A DNA stretch of 64,000 bases from RXOA01 sp964547105 (GTDB taxonomy: Bacteria; Bipolaricaulota; Bipolaricaulia; UBA7950; UBA9294). Of the stretch, positions 42,598 to 50,508 are shown piece by piece (the stretch's first letter is position 1; each line of letters starts with the position of its first letter). Made by a program: the position numbers and the translations under genes. The notes under the pieces are model-generated. The model did no database searches, was not told the origin of the DNA, and was given only the letters and a program-made list of their open reading frames with translations. Location of the stretch: positions 62,001 through 126,000 of the forward strand of contig CAZJLO010000001.1 in the NCBI GenBank assembly GCA_964547105.1, written 5' to 3'.

Positions 42598-43605
42598 ATG
42601 CGGAGAGTGTTGGCTCTAACGCTGGTCGCTGTTGCAGTATTCGGCATCATCGGATCTGCGCAGCAGCTGGGCACACAGGATTATCCGATCACGTTGTTGC
42701 TAGTTCCCTCAACCGAAGCTGCCGTAGTTCAGGCCGCCGGCGATGCAATCGCCGACGCAATGTATGATATGACCGGGCTGTACATCGAAGCCGTGATGAC
42801 ATCCGATTACCGCGCGTTCATCGAAGCGTTCCGAACGGCGGAGGGCGATGTCTTCGGTATTCCCACAACAACCCAGTACATCGAGATCTATGCCGAGACG
42901 GATGGCGCAGTCGAAGTCGCGTTGGCCTCCTTGCGCGATGGCTACAACTACTACTTCAGCAGCGTCTACGCCCTGCGAGACAGCGGCATCGAGACGCTTC
43001 AAGACCTGAACGGCAAGACCTGGATCTACAACGATCCATTCTCGGGATCCGGATACAAGACGCCCATGGTTCTGTTTGAAGAGAACGACATCGTCGTCGG
43101 CGGAACGGTCGAGAGCAGCGGCCATACCGCGTCGATGGTCGCCCTTCTTCAAGGACAAGGCGACTTCTGCACCGGCTATGGCTCCCCTACGCAGGCACCT
43201 GATGCCCTCAAAGCGATGGGAATCCGCTGGGAGTGGGGCGATGATCCGGAATTGATGCTGTGGGATCGCTTCAACAATGCGCTGGTTCGCGAAGAGATCC
43301 GCTGGGGAGGCGCTGACCTTCGCCGGGCGGTCGAGGCAGACTACCCCGACGTGTGGGAACAGGTGGGAGTTGTCGCCGTGGCCGGTCCGTTGGCCAACGA
43401 CTGCATCGCGTTCTCGGCGGGGTTCCCGGCGGAGATGAAGGCAACGCTGATCCAGGCGCTTCAGGATCACATCCATTCCCCGGAAGGGCTCGCGATCTGG
43501 AACGACCCCAATTTCTACGAGTGGAGCGACATGGCCCCGATCACGGATGACTTCTACGACGTCAACCGCATCCTGTTGGGCTACGAAGTTCCCGATCGAG
43601 ACTAG
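42598..43605 (+). CDS. phnD: PhnD-family phosphate/phosphonate-type binding protein, 335 aa
   Basis: A periplasmic binding protein of the PhnD (phosphonate/phosphite) class: signal peptide 1-21 (cleavage near GSAQQ), VPSTEAAVVQAAGDAI and the IYNDPFSGSGYKTPMVLF segment, which is like the ligand loop in PhnD/PtxB. ATG 42598 has AGGAGGTG. The ligand could be phosphonate, phosphite or another anion. No C-P lyase or phosphonatase genes occur in the window. Confidence 0.85.
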   Translation: MRRVLALTLVAVAVFGIIGSAQQLGTQDYPITLLLVPSTEAAVVQAAGDAIADAMYDMTGLYIEAVMTSDYRAFIEAFRTAEGDVFGIPTTTQYIEIYAETDGAVEVALASLRDGYNYYFSSVYALRDSGIETLQDLNGKTWIYNDPFSGSGYKTPMVLFEENDIVVGGTVESSGHTASMVALLQGQGDFCTGYGSPTQAPDALKAMGIRWEWGDDPELMLWDRFNNALVREEIRWGGADLRRAVEADYPDVWEQVGVVAVAGPLANDCIAFSAGFPAEMKATLIQALQDHIHSPEGLAIWNDPNFYEWSDMAPITDDFYDVNRILLGYEVPDRD

Positions 43606-43614
43606 AGAATTTCA

Positions 43615-43650
43615 GGCGAGGGGCGGAATACCGTCCCTCGCCGTTTCTTT
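43615..43650 (+). terminator. intercistronic hairpin between phnD- and phnC-like genes
   Basis: A long stem (43615-43642, GGCGAGGG.CGG with CCG.CCCTCGCC, loop AATA) followed by GTTTCTTTC. It lies between binding protein and ATPase genes, so probably a partial terminator or mRNA stabiliser. Confidence 0.65.
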
Positions 43651-43656
43651 CTACTC

Positions 43657-44430
43657 ATGGACAAACCACAACTGCAGATCGAGCATCTGACCAAAGTGTA
43701 TGAGCGAGGCGAAGTTCACGCCTTGAACGATGTCTCGTTCGAGGTGAACCGCGGCGAGTTTCTCATTCTGATCGGCTTGTCGGGGTCGGGGAAGTCCACG
43801 TTCTTGCGCTGTGTCAATCGATTGATCGAACCAACATCAGGCAAGGTCTACCTAAACGGCATCGACGTAACGGGCGCCCGTTCTGCGGAGCTGCGGCGGA
43901 TTCGCCGTCAGATTGGAATGGTGTTCCAGCAGTTCAATCTCGTGCGACGATCTTCCGTGTTGACCAACGTGCTGGCGGGACGTCTTGGATACGTTCCTCG
44001 ATGGAGGACGCTGCTCGGGCGATTTCCTCACGAGGACATCAAGAAGGCGGAGGCGTGTTTGGATCGCGTCGGACTCCGTGAGAAGATGTACACACGCGCC
44101 GATCAACTGTCCGGCGGTCAGCAACAACGTGTGGGAATCGCTCGCGCGTTGATGCAGGATCCCGAGTTGCTGTTCGCTGACGAACCTGTATCCGCCCTCG
44201 ATCCGGCGACCTCGAATTCTATCCTTCAGTACCTTGAGCAGATGAACAAGAACGACGGGGTCACCGTCATCTGTGCGCTGCACTTCCTTTCTCTCGCCCG
44301 GCGGTATGGCACGCGGATTATCGCCCTCAAGGACGGGGAAATCGTTTTCGAAGGATTGCCGGACGAGATCGACGAAGCTCGGTTCAAGGAGATCTACGGC
44401 GAAGACGCTGAAGAAGTGGAGATCCGTTAG
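43657..44430 (+). CDS. phnC: PhnC-type ABC ATPase, 257 aa
   Basis: The importer ATPase: Walker A GLSGSGKSTF, signature LSGGQQQRVGIAR, Walker B LLFADEPVSALDP, and the PhnC-like QIGMVFQQFNLVRRSSVLTNVLAGRLG segment (landmark FNLVRRSSVL). No Shine-Dalgarno motif; the ATG is 14 nt after the hairpin. The stop is directly followed by the ATG of the first permease. Confidence 0.92.
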   Translation: MDKPQLQIEHLTKVYERGEVHALNDVSFEVNRGEFLILIGLSGSGKSTFLRCVNRLIEPTSGKVYLNGIDVTGARSAELRRIRRQIGMVFQQFNLVRRSSVLTNVLAGRLGYVPRWRTLLGRFPHEDIKKAEACLDRVGLREKMYTRADQLSGGQQQRVGIARALMQDPELLFADEPVSALDPATSNSILQYLEQMNKNDGVTVICALHFLSLARRYGTRIIALKDGEIVFEGLPDEIDEARFKEIYGEDAEEVEIR

Positions 44431-45876
44431 ATGCACGTGAGGAGCTTTCCCAAGCGTCGATTCATGGCGTTGGCAGTGGATTGGTTGGCGCTGCTCTACG
44501 TTTCCTACGGCGTCTACTACCTGATCAACCACTGGTATCGTGAGTTGGTCACCGTTCGCCCCTCCTATCAAGTTCCGTTTCCACTCTACGCCTGGGTGGC
44601 CGCGTTCGTCGGATCGTTCCTTCTCGCCGTGCTGTGGGAGAACGTCGGAATCTCGCTCGGATTCCGCGCCTTCGGCCTGAGAGTTCGATCCAAGAATGCT
44701 CAGCATGTCTCGCTAGGAAGGCGAATCCGACGTTTCGGACTGGATCTTGCTTCCCTGTGCGGGCTGTTCGCTGTTTCCGGCTTGGCGGCAGCGCCGGTTG
44801 TAGGACTGGCGACGTTGTTTCTTGGGATCCGCAACGGCTCGGGCATTTCGTTGCTTCCTGGCGTGACGCTGTGGCCGATTTCGGGATGGCCACTCACACT
44901 GGGACATTTCGTTGCGACAGCGGCCATTCTCGTCGTCGCGGGGGCGCTGGCCTACCTATCGGCTCGCGTCATGCTACGGAACGTGTGGATGGTTTCGCGA
45001 GATCGCGACAACCTCGTCGATCGCATCGCGAAAACGAGTGTCTTCCGCGCCGCCGATCTGGAAGATCTTCAACATCCGAAGTGGTATCGAACATCCTCCG
45101 GGTGGATGACAATCCTGCTGATTGGGATGTCCCTCTACGTCGGCTGGCTGATGACACGGATCAGCATCGCAGCTCTGATCCAGCGCGCCGGCGTGACCGG
45201 GTATATCTGGAAGCAGCTGCTACGTCCGGACCTCAGCCACTTGGTTGCTGCCGAACCCGTGCTGCAGACTTCGCTGCTGGGGGCGCTCCTCGAGACCGTC
45301 TTCATGGCGCTTATGGCCACAGTGGCCGGCGTCGTGTTCGCTTTCCCGTTGAGTTTCCTCGGGGCCCGGAACATCATGGCCACCGGGCCGATCGGCTGGA
45401 CCATCTACACGATCATGCGCGGCTTCTTCAACATCGTGCGCTCTGTGGAGACCCTGATCTGGGGAATTATCTTCGGGGTGTGGGTCGGCTTCGGACCGTT
45501 TGCCGGTATGCTCGCCTTGACGGTCCATACGATCGCTGCGCTGGGGAAGCTCTACTCCGAACAAGTGGAATCCATTGACCCGGGACCGCTGGAGGCGATC
45601 GCCTCCACCGGCGCGCGGCGTTGGCAGGTCGTCCTGTACGGAGTCATCCCGCAGATCATCCCTTCCTATCTAGCGTTCACATTGTATCGCTGGGACATCA
45701 ATGTGCGCATGTCTACGGTCATTGGTCTTGTCGGTGCCGGCGGAATCGGCCGCATGCTGTTCTACTACAAGAACGACGGACGCTGGGGCGAGATGGGCAC
45801 CGCCGTGCTTCTGATCGTCGCGGTGGTTTGGTTGATGGACTACACCAGTGCTCGCGTGCGGGAGAAAATCACCTAA
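44431..45876 (+). CDS. phnE: PhnE-type permease with N-terminal RDD domain, 481 aa
   Basis: Two parts. Residues 1-190 form an RDD-like membrane domain (RRFMALAVDWLALLYVSY, then GISLGFRAFGLRV and RRIRRFGLDL). From about 225 it is a PhnE permease: FMALMATVAGVVFAFPLSFLGARN, IMRGFFNIVRSVETLIWG, and the EAA loop EAIASTGARRWQVVLYGVIPQ (quoted as landmarks in part: EAIASTGARRWQ). Usual PhnE is about 260-280 aa, so the RDD part is an extra roughly 200 residues. Paired with a second RDD-PhnE directly downstream. Confidence 0.88.
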   Translation: MHVRSFPKRRFMALAVDWLALLYVSYGVYYLINHWYRELVTVRPSYQVPFPLYAWVAAFVGSFLLAVLWENVGISLGFRAFGLRVRSKNAQHVSLGRRIRRFGLDLASLCGLFAVSGLAAAPVVGLATLFLGIRNGSGISLLPGVTLWPISGWPLTLGHFVATAAILVVAGALAYLSARVMLRNVWMVSRDRDNLVDRIAKTSVFRAADLEDLQHPKWYRTSSGWMTILLIGMSLYVGWLMTRISIAALIQRAGVTGYIWKQLLRPDLSHLVAAEPVLQTSLLGALLETVFMALMATVAGVVFAFPLSFLGARNIMATGPIGWTIYTIMRGFFNIVRSVETLIWGIIFGVWVGFGPFAGMLALTVHTIAALGKLYSEQVESIDPGPLEAIASTGARRWQVVLYGVIPQIIPSYLAFTLYRWDINVRMSTVIGLVGAGGIGRMLFYYKNDGRWGEMGTAVLLIVAVVWLMDYTSARVREKIT

Positions 45877-45878
45877 CC

Positions 45879-47132
45879 ATGGCCAACAAAGAGTACTACG
45901 CCGATTTCATCAAGCCCAAGCCGCGCTGGCTTGCTTCATGGGATACCATCAAGCCGCGAGCTATCGCCTTCGTTACGGACGCAGGATTCGCCGCTCTCCT
46001 GTTGCTTGTCGCTTCGTATTTCTTCTCGCGGGTCATCACGGGAGGACAAGGAAGCTTCCTTGTGATTCCGTGGTGGGCTCTGTTGACCATCGTGATTGAG
46101 GTCGCTGTCATCTGGCAGTCATTTGGCGTATCTGTGGGCATGAGAGCTCTCGGGCTACGCCTTGTTCTTGTAGACCCGCAAGATCAGATAAGTCGAATCG
46201 CCCCTCGCTGTCTTCGTGTCCTGGCCTGGCACGTCTCCATCCCGTTGCTTGTTGGGATGATCTGGCCGTTTGTGTCCCGGGACGCCCGCAGCTTACACGG
46301 TCGACTGTCCCACACACAGCTGGTCGGCGTATCCCCTGAACAGGTCAAGAAGACGGCGTGGTATCGCACGTCATCCGGCCTGGCTACGGTGTTGCTGGGC
46401 GTGGTGATTCTTGCCGCGGGGGTATCGATCACGAAGATCAATCTCAAGACGCTCTTCACCGAGGCCTCGAACAGCGCCTTGGTGTGGAGGGGGCTTTTCT
46501 CTCCGGAGTGGTCAGAGTTCGCGGAGGGTCTTGAGCTGCTGATGGTGACGATTTTTATGGCGTTCATGGCCACGCTGTTTGCGGTAATCGTCGCCGCTCC
46601 CTTGAGTTTCTTCGCCGCCCGCAATCTGTTCCGCGGGAAAATCGGCAGGGTTGTCTATACCTTTCTGCGCGTGGCGACAAGTATCATTCGATCGATTGAG
46701 CCGATCGTGTGGGCGATCATCTTCGTGGTGATTGTGACGCCTAGACGGGCAGCGTTTGCCGGAGTCCTCGCGCTGTTCCTGCATTCCATCGCCGACCTGA
46801 CCAAGCTGTACTCGGAACGGCTGGAGTCAATCGATCCGGGTCCTGTGGAGGCAATCACGGCAACAGGCGGCTCGAAGTCCCAAGTGATCCAATACGGCAT
46901 TGTCCCACAGATTCTCACGCCGTATCTCTCCTTTACCCTGTACCGATGGGACATCAACGTCCGTATGGCCACAATCATCGGCGCGTTGGGGGGCGGCGGA
47001 ATCGGGCAGATGCTGATTCAGTACACCCGCCTCTGGGATTGGGAACGAGCAGGAATGCTCATCCTGTTGATCATCGCGACGGTCTGGATCATGGACTACG
47101 TATCAGGTCGCCTGCGCGCGCATCTCGAATAG
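45879..47132 (+). CDS. phnE: second PhnE-type permease with N-terminal RDD domain, 417 aa
   Basis: A paralogue of the previous gene. Residues about 20-155 are RDD-like (PRAIAFVTDAGFAALLLLV, GVSVGMRALGLRL). The permease part follows (FMAFMATLFAVIVAAPLSFFAARN; loop EAITATGGSKSQVIQYG). ATG 45879 was chosen because upstream codons lie within the first permease. The two permeases probably form a heterodimer with PhnC. Confidence 0.88.
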   Translation: MANKEYYADFIKPKPRWLASWDTIKPRAIAFVTDAGFAALLLLVASYFFSRVITGGQGSFLVIPWWALLTIVIEVAVIWQSFGVSVGMRALGLRLVLVDPQDQISRIAPRCLRVLAWHVSIPLLVGMIWPFVSRDARSLHGRLSHTQLVGVSPEQVKKTAWYRTSSGLATVLLGVVILAAGVSITKINLKTLFTEASNSALVWRGLFSPEWSEFAEGLELLMVTIFMAFMATLFAVIVAAPLSFFAARNLFRGKIGRVVYTFLRVATSIIRSIEPIVWAIIFVVIVTPRRAAFAGVLALFLHSIADLTKLYSERLESIDPGPVEAITATGGSKSQVIQYGIVPQILTPYLSFTLYRWDINVRMATIIGALGGGGIGQMLIQYTRLWDWERAGMLILLIIATVWIMDYVSGRLRAHLE

Positions 47133-47165
47133 CACTTCCTCTCATCCGAGAAGCCAAGACCCCAG

Positions 47166-47375
47166 CTACTTCGTGAGTTGATCGAGGTAGGCTTGGATCT
47201 CTTCCAAACCGTAGATCGTCTTCATCATCTTGTAGTCTTCGAGCCACGCATCGGCGATCGTGTCGTCGCGACGGATCTCGACGTCTCCGATGCCGTAGGA
47301 ACTCATCATGCGATGCGCTTCGTCTTCGATCTGACGGTCCTTCACCCGAAACAGGAACCTTGGAAAATCGGACAT
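47166..47375 (-). CDS. small conserved-looking protein, 69 aa, unknown
   Basis: Not recognised. A charged, soluble protein (MSDFPRFLFRVKDRQ; later YGLEEIQAYLDQLTK) with no signal or membrane segment. It is supported as a gene by GGGAGG before its ATG and by a promoter (TTTGCA-16-TATAAT) at 47399-47426. Convergent with the phn operon. Confidence 0.7.
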   Translation of the reverse strand: MSDFPRFLFRVKDRQIEDEAHRMMSSYGIGDVEIRRDDTIADAWLEDYKMMKTIYGLEEIQAYLDQLTK

Positions 47376-47398
47376 CGTGCCTCCCTTCGGCGGTGGTG

Positions 47399-47426
47399 AT
47401 TATACCGCGAGCTCAGTCGATGCAAA
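47399..47426 (-). promoter_or_regulatory. promoter for the 69-aa protein
   Basis: Minus strand TTTGCA (47421-47426), 16 bp, perfect TATAAT (47399-47404), 23 nt before the ATG. Confidence 0.65.
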
Positions 47427-47453
47427 TCGGCTCGCACAGCAGGGGAGGATTCC

Positions 47454-47875
47454 ATGCCCTTGGGGGATGATGTCCGATCTTGTGACCATCCGCAGCTCGT
47501 CTCGGCTCTCGGAGGGGAATCCGCCGTCGTGCCAGTGCGGAGCGATTTCCACGACGCCGCGAGGATGCTCGAATCCGCGTATATCCTTATCCTAACCGCC
47601 GAATCGGGCATCGCGCCGGCGGGGATCCTCGTGTCGATATGGGTGCCGAAGTCGGATCGTCGGCGCGGTTTCTACTTCGTCGATGAGCTGTATGTGTTGC
47701 CGGCGTTCCGGCGCCGCGGCATCGCCCGGGCGCTTGTTCATGATTCTGTCAATCGCGCTAAGCAAGAAGGCTTGGCCGGTGTTCGCCTGTTGGTACGCCC
47801 GAGAACCACGTCGCGAGAACACTGTACAAGGCGTTGGGGTTCTCGGAGGAAGGAGCTCTCTTGTGCCGCGGCTGA
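47454..47875 (+). pseudogene. GNAT acetyltransferase, frameshifted near codon 116
   Basis: ATG 47454 follows GGGGAGGA. The frame encodes a GNAT fold with the acetyl-CoA loop LPAFRRRGIARALV and GLAGVRLLVRP. After CGC-CCG at 47796-47801 the homologous continuation is in another frame: starting at G47801 it reads ENHVARTLYKALGF and then SEEGALLCRG, ending TGA at 47873-47875. One missing base (CCCGAG instead of CCCGGAG) explains it: either a deletion, a sequencing error, or less likely a -1 slip. In the uncorrected frame it fuses artificially to the phosphorylase. Confidence 0.75.
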
Positions 47876-47904
47876 TTGGCGACGAAGACGATCCAGACTA
47901 CAAT
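47876..47904 (+). promoter_or_regulatory. promoter for pyrimidine phosphorylase gene (leaderless spacing)
   Basis: TTGGCG (47876-47881), 17 bp, TACAAT (47899-47904), then 8 nt to ATG 47913; no Shine-Dalgarno motif. Confidence 0.6.
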
Positions 47905-47912
47905 TGCGGGTT

Positions 47913-49244
47913 ATGAACACAGTCGATCTGATTCGAAAGAAGCGAAACGGCGATCCCCTCTCTCGTGAGGAGATCGAACATATCATCACCCGTTATGTGG
48001 CCGGCGAGATCCCCGACTATCAGATCGCGGCGTGGCTGATGGCCGTGTATTTCCGGTCGATGAACGACGAAGAAACAGCAATCCTGACAGATGTAATGGC
48101 CCATTCCGGCGCGATGCTCGATCTGTCAAATGCCCCAGGCTTCCCTGTGGACAAACACTCCACCGGCGGCGTCGGCGATACGACCACGCTGGTGTTGATC
48201 CCTCTTCTCGCCGCCGCCGGCCTGACCGTGGCCAAGCTTTCCGGACGATCCTTGGGCCACACCGGCGGTACCATCGACAAGCTGGAGTCCATTCCCGGTT
48301 TCCGCACGGATCTCTCGCGTGAGGAGTTCCTCAGCCAGGTGGAACGATTCGGAGTCGCCCTTGCCGATCACACCGAAGACATGGTGCCAGCGGATCGTCT
48401 GTTGTACGAACTCCGCGATGTGACATGCACTGTGGACTCTCTTCCATTGATCGTCGCTTCGATCATGTCCAAGAAGATCGCCGGAGGCGCCAAGGGGATC
48501 GTGATCGACGTCAAGACCGGTGAAGGTGCGTTCCTTACGAAGCTTGAGGATTCCAGGAAGCTCGCGAGAGCGCTGGTATCGATCGGCGCCCATCTCGGCC
48601 GGACCATCTCCGCCCTGATTACGGGAATGTCGCAGCCATTAGGAGCGATGGTCGGAAACGCTCTCGAAGTCCGTGAGGCGATCGACACACTGCGCGGGAA
48701 AGGGCCGGAGGACCTCGCCAACCTTTGCTGCCAGCTCGGGGCGGAACTCGTGATCGCCGCTGGGCAGGCAGGCTCACATCAAGATGCCCTTACCCAGCTT
48801 CGCTGCCTCCTTACAGGAGGCGAAGCTCTCGCCAAATTCCAGGAACTGGTGCAACTTCAAGGTGGCGATCCTCGTGTAGTGGACGATCCGGAGAGGCTTC
48901 CATCCGCGTCCAAGACGATCTCCGTCACTGCGGAGAAATCGGGAGTTGTTGCCAAGCTCAATGCCCTGGATGTCGGGCGTGCCGCGTCTCTCCTTGGAGC
49001 CGGCCGGTTCGTCAAGGAGGACCAAATCGACCCCGCTGTCGGAATCGAGATCCTCGCCAAGATCGGTGATCCCGTATCCGCCGGAGACAAGCTGTCCCTC
49101 CTCCATGTCAACGAGGAGGGACACGTCGACGAAGCGATGGGCCTTATGAGCGGCGCCTACATCATCAGCGATGGACCCGTCGAAGCGCCACCATTGATGA
49201 TCGATCGGATCGCCGGCGATCAACTCGAATCGGTCTCGCCCTGA
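47913..49244 (+). CDS. pdp: pyrimidine-nucleoside/thymidine phosphorylase, 443 aa
   Basis: Splits thymidine, deoxyuridine or uridine with phosphate. The glycosyltransferase-III signature is intact: KHSTGGVGDTTTLVLIPL, SGRSLGHTGGTIDKLESIPG and the KKIAGGAKGIVIDVKTGEGAF segment. ATG 47913 matches the family start; the 596-codon frame from 47454 is a frameshift artefact. The 3' end overlaps cdd by 25 bp. With cdd and the nucleoside importer it makes a salvage pathway. Whether it is Pdp or DeoA type cannot be settled. Confidence 0.95.
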   Translation: MNTVDLIRKKRNGDPLSREEIEHIITRYVAGEIPDYQIAAWLMAVYFRSMNDEETAILTDVMAHSGAMLDLSNAPGFPVDKHSTGGVGDTTTLVLIPLLAAAGLTVAKLSGRSLGHTGGTIDKLESIPGFRTDLSREEFLSQVERFGVALADHTEDMVPADRLLYELRDVTCTVDSLPLIVASIMSKKIAGGAKGIVIDVKTGEGAFLTKLEDSRKLARALVSIGAHLGRTISALITGMSQPLGAMVGNALEVREAIDTLRGKGPEDLANLCCQLGAELVIAAGQAGSHQDALTQLRCLLTGGEALAKFQELVQLQGGDPRVVDDPERLPSASKTISVTAEKSGVVAKLNALDVGRAASLLGAGRFVKEDQIDPAVGIEILAKIGDPVSAGDKLSLLHVNEEGHVDEAMGLMSGAYIISDGPVEAPPLMIDRIAGDQLESVSP

Positions 49245-49636
49245 ACCGAAGGCCGAAGGCGAAACCCGTGCGGCAAAAGATCGCGAACGGTCGTTCTCAG
49301 AACGTTACCATCCGCCTTCGCCATCAACACGTCCATATCGGGGGCATGCTCGAACAGGACCTGTCGGCAGGCTCCGCATGGCGAGCTGAGCAACGCCTTG
49401 GGACACGAAACGGCAATGCGGATGAAATCATGCTTGCCTTCGGAGATTGCTTTGAACAGGGCCGTTCGTTCCGCGCAAATCGACAGGCTGTTCACGCCGT
49501 TCTCCACATTGGCGCCAGTGAACACCGTTCCGTCGGAGCAGAGCAGTGCCGCACCAACCGGGAAGCCCGAGTACGGGCAGTACGCCCGCTCGCTCGCCTT
49601 GATCGCAAGCGCCATCAGTTCGTGATCTTTGATCAT
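49220..49636 (-). CDS. cdd: cytidine deaminase, 138 aa
   Basis: Deaminates cytidine and deoxycytidine to uridine forms. Zinc and catalytic motifs: TGANVENG..SICAERTA (Cys-Ala-Glu) and SPCGACRQVLFE (PCxxC). Homotetrameric short-type CDA by length. ATG 49636 is adjacent to the preceding minus-strand stop (49639), so it is third in acs-unknown-cdd. Convergent overlap with the phosphorylase, whose product pathway it feeds. Confidence 0.95.
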   Translation of the reverse strand: MIKDHELMALAIKASERAYCPYSGFPVGAALLCSDGTVFTGANVENGVNSLSICAERTALFKAISEGKHDFIRIAVSCPKALLSSPCGACRQVLFEHAPDMDVLMAKADGNVLRTTVRDLLPHGFRLRPSVQGETDSS

Positions 49637-49638
49637 CG

Positions 49639-50508
49639 CTAGAACCGGATCACCATCCCTACGCTGCCGCTGAGTCCTCCGACAGACATCAACCACCCGC
49701 CGGAGACGGACTGGCTGATCGGAACCGTTCCTTTAAGCCTCGCGTACAGGCGGAGGAATGGAGGACCGATCCCGATGCCGATGCTTCCATGGACCGCAAA
49801 CGCGGTCCAACGAAGCGATTCGAGTTGAAGCTCGGAGATCAGCACGCTGATCGTCTCCTGAAGTGCACCCCCGACAACGGAGATCCCGGACATGATCCGC
49901 CCGGAGATCAGCTCCACGCCGACGCCAAGATCGATATCGGCAACAAGCAACCCGACCTGTTTGGCGATGTCGGTGGAAAGCACCATCGATCGAACTTCCG
50001 GTGCAACCCACAGCGATGCCTCGTCCCAGTCAATGACAAGAGGCCAGTCTTCAAGTCCCAAGCCGAGCCCTGCCATTTCCAGAAGCGACACCACAAGCGC
50101 TTCACTCAGCCACCCCGCCTCAATTCGGAGCGTATCGAGAACGACGAACGGAAGATGGAATTCGATCGCTCCGCCGATGTGGGGAACCGGCACCGCCTGA
50201 AGGAGAGCACCCGGCGTTCCTGCTGTCCAGAAGGGGATCAGAGCGGCAATCTCGTCCCCCACCGCCTCGACCTCCGCCGCAAGCTCTGCGGCGACTTCAG
50301 GCGGGAGGCCCTCCGCGATCAGCGCGTCCTCCCATGCCGACGCCGCTTGATCGATGACTGAAGGGACCTGTTCCAGCGCCGGCAACACGTTGATCGTGTA
50401 GAACGGCACGCCAACACTCACCGCTCCTGACATCGCCGAGAGCGAAACCGCGACAACGATCAGCAGACCACCGATCCATCTCATTCGCCGGCACCCGTCG
50501 TCGATCAT
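49639..50508 (-). CDS. secreted, possibly outer-membrane beta-barrel protein, 289 aa
   Basis: No family recognised. ATG 50508 overlaps the acs stop (ATGA) and a second in-frame ATG is at 50484; a signal peptide follows (WIGGLLIVVAVSLSAMSG). Mature sequence alternates hydrophobic/polar in the second half and ends SGSVGMVIRF: a C-terminal Phe is typical of outer-membrane barrels. An N-terminal helical region (about 45-110) precedes. The function is unknown; the barrel idea is inference. Confidence 0.65.
   Translation of the reverse strand: MIDDGCRRMRWIGGLLIVVAVSLSAMSGAVSVGVPFYTINVLPALEQVPSVIDQAASAWEDALIAEGLPPEVAAELAAEVEAVGDEIAALIPFWTAGTPGALLQAVPVPHIGGAIEFHLPFVVLDTLRIEAGWLSEALVVSLLEMAGLGLGLEDWPLVIDWDEASLWVAPEVRSMVLSTDIAKQVGLLVADIDLGVGVELISGRIMSGISVVGGALQETISVLISELQLESLRWTAFAVHGSIGIGIGPPFLRLYARLKGTVPISQSVSGGWLMSVGGLSGSVGMVIRF

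Noticed and set aside
47454..49244. 596-aa GNAT-pyrimidine phosphorylase fusion
   Set aside because: The GNAT C-terminus continues in another frame to a stop at 47875, and the phosphorylase has its own promoter and family start at 47913.
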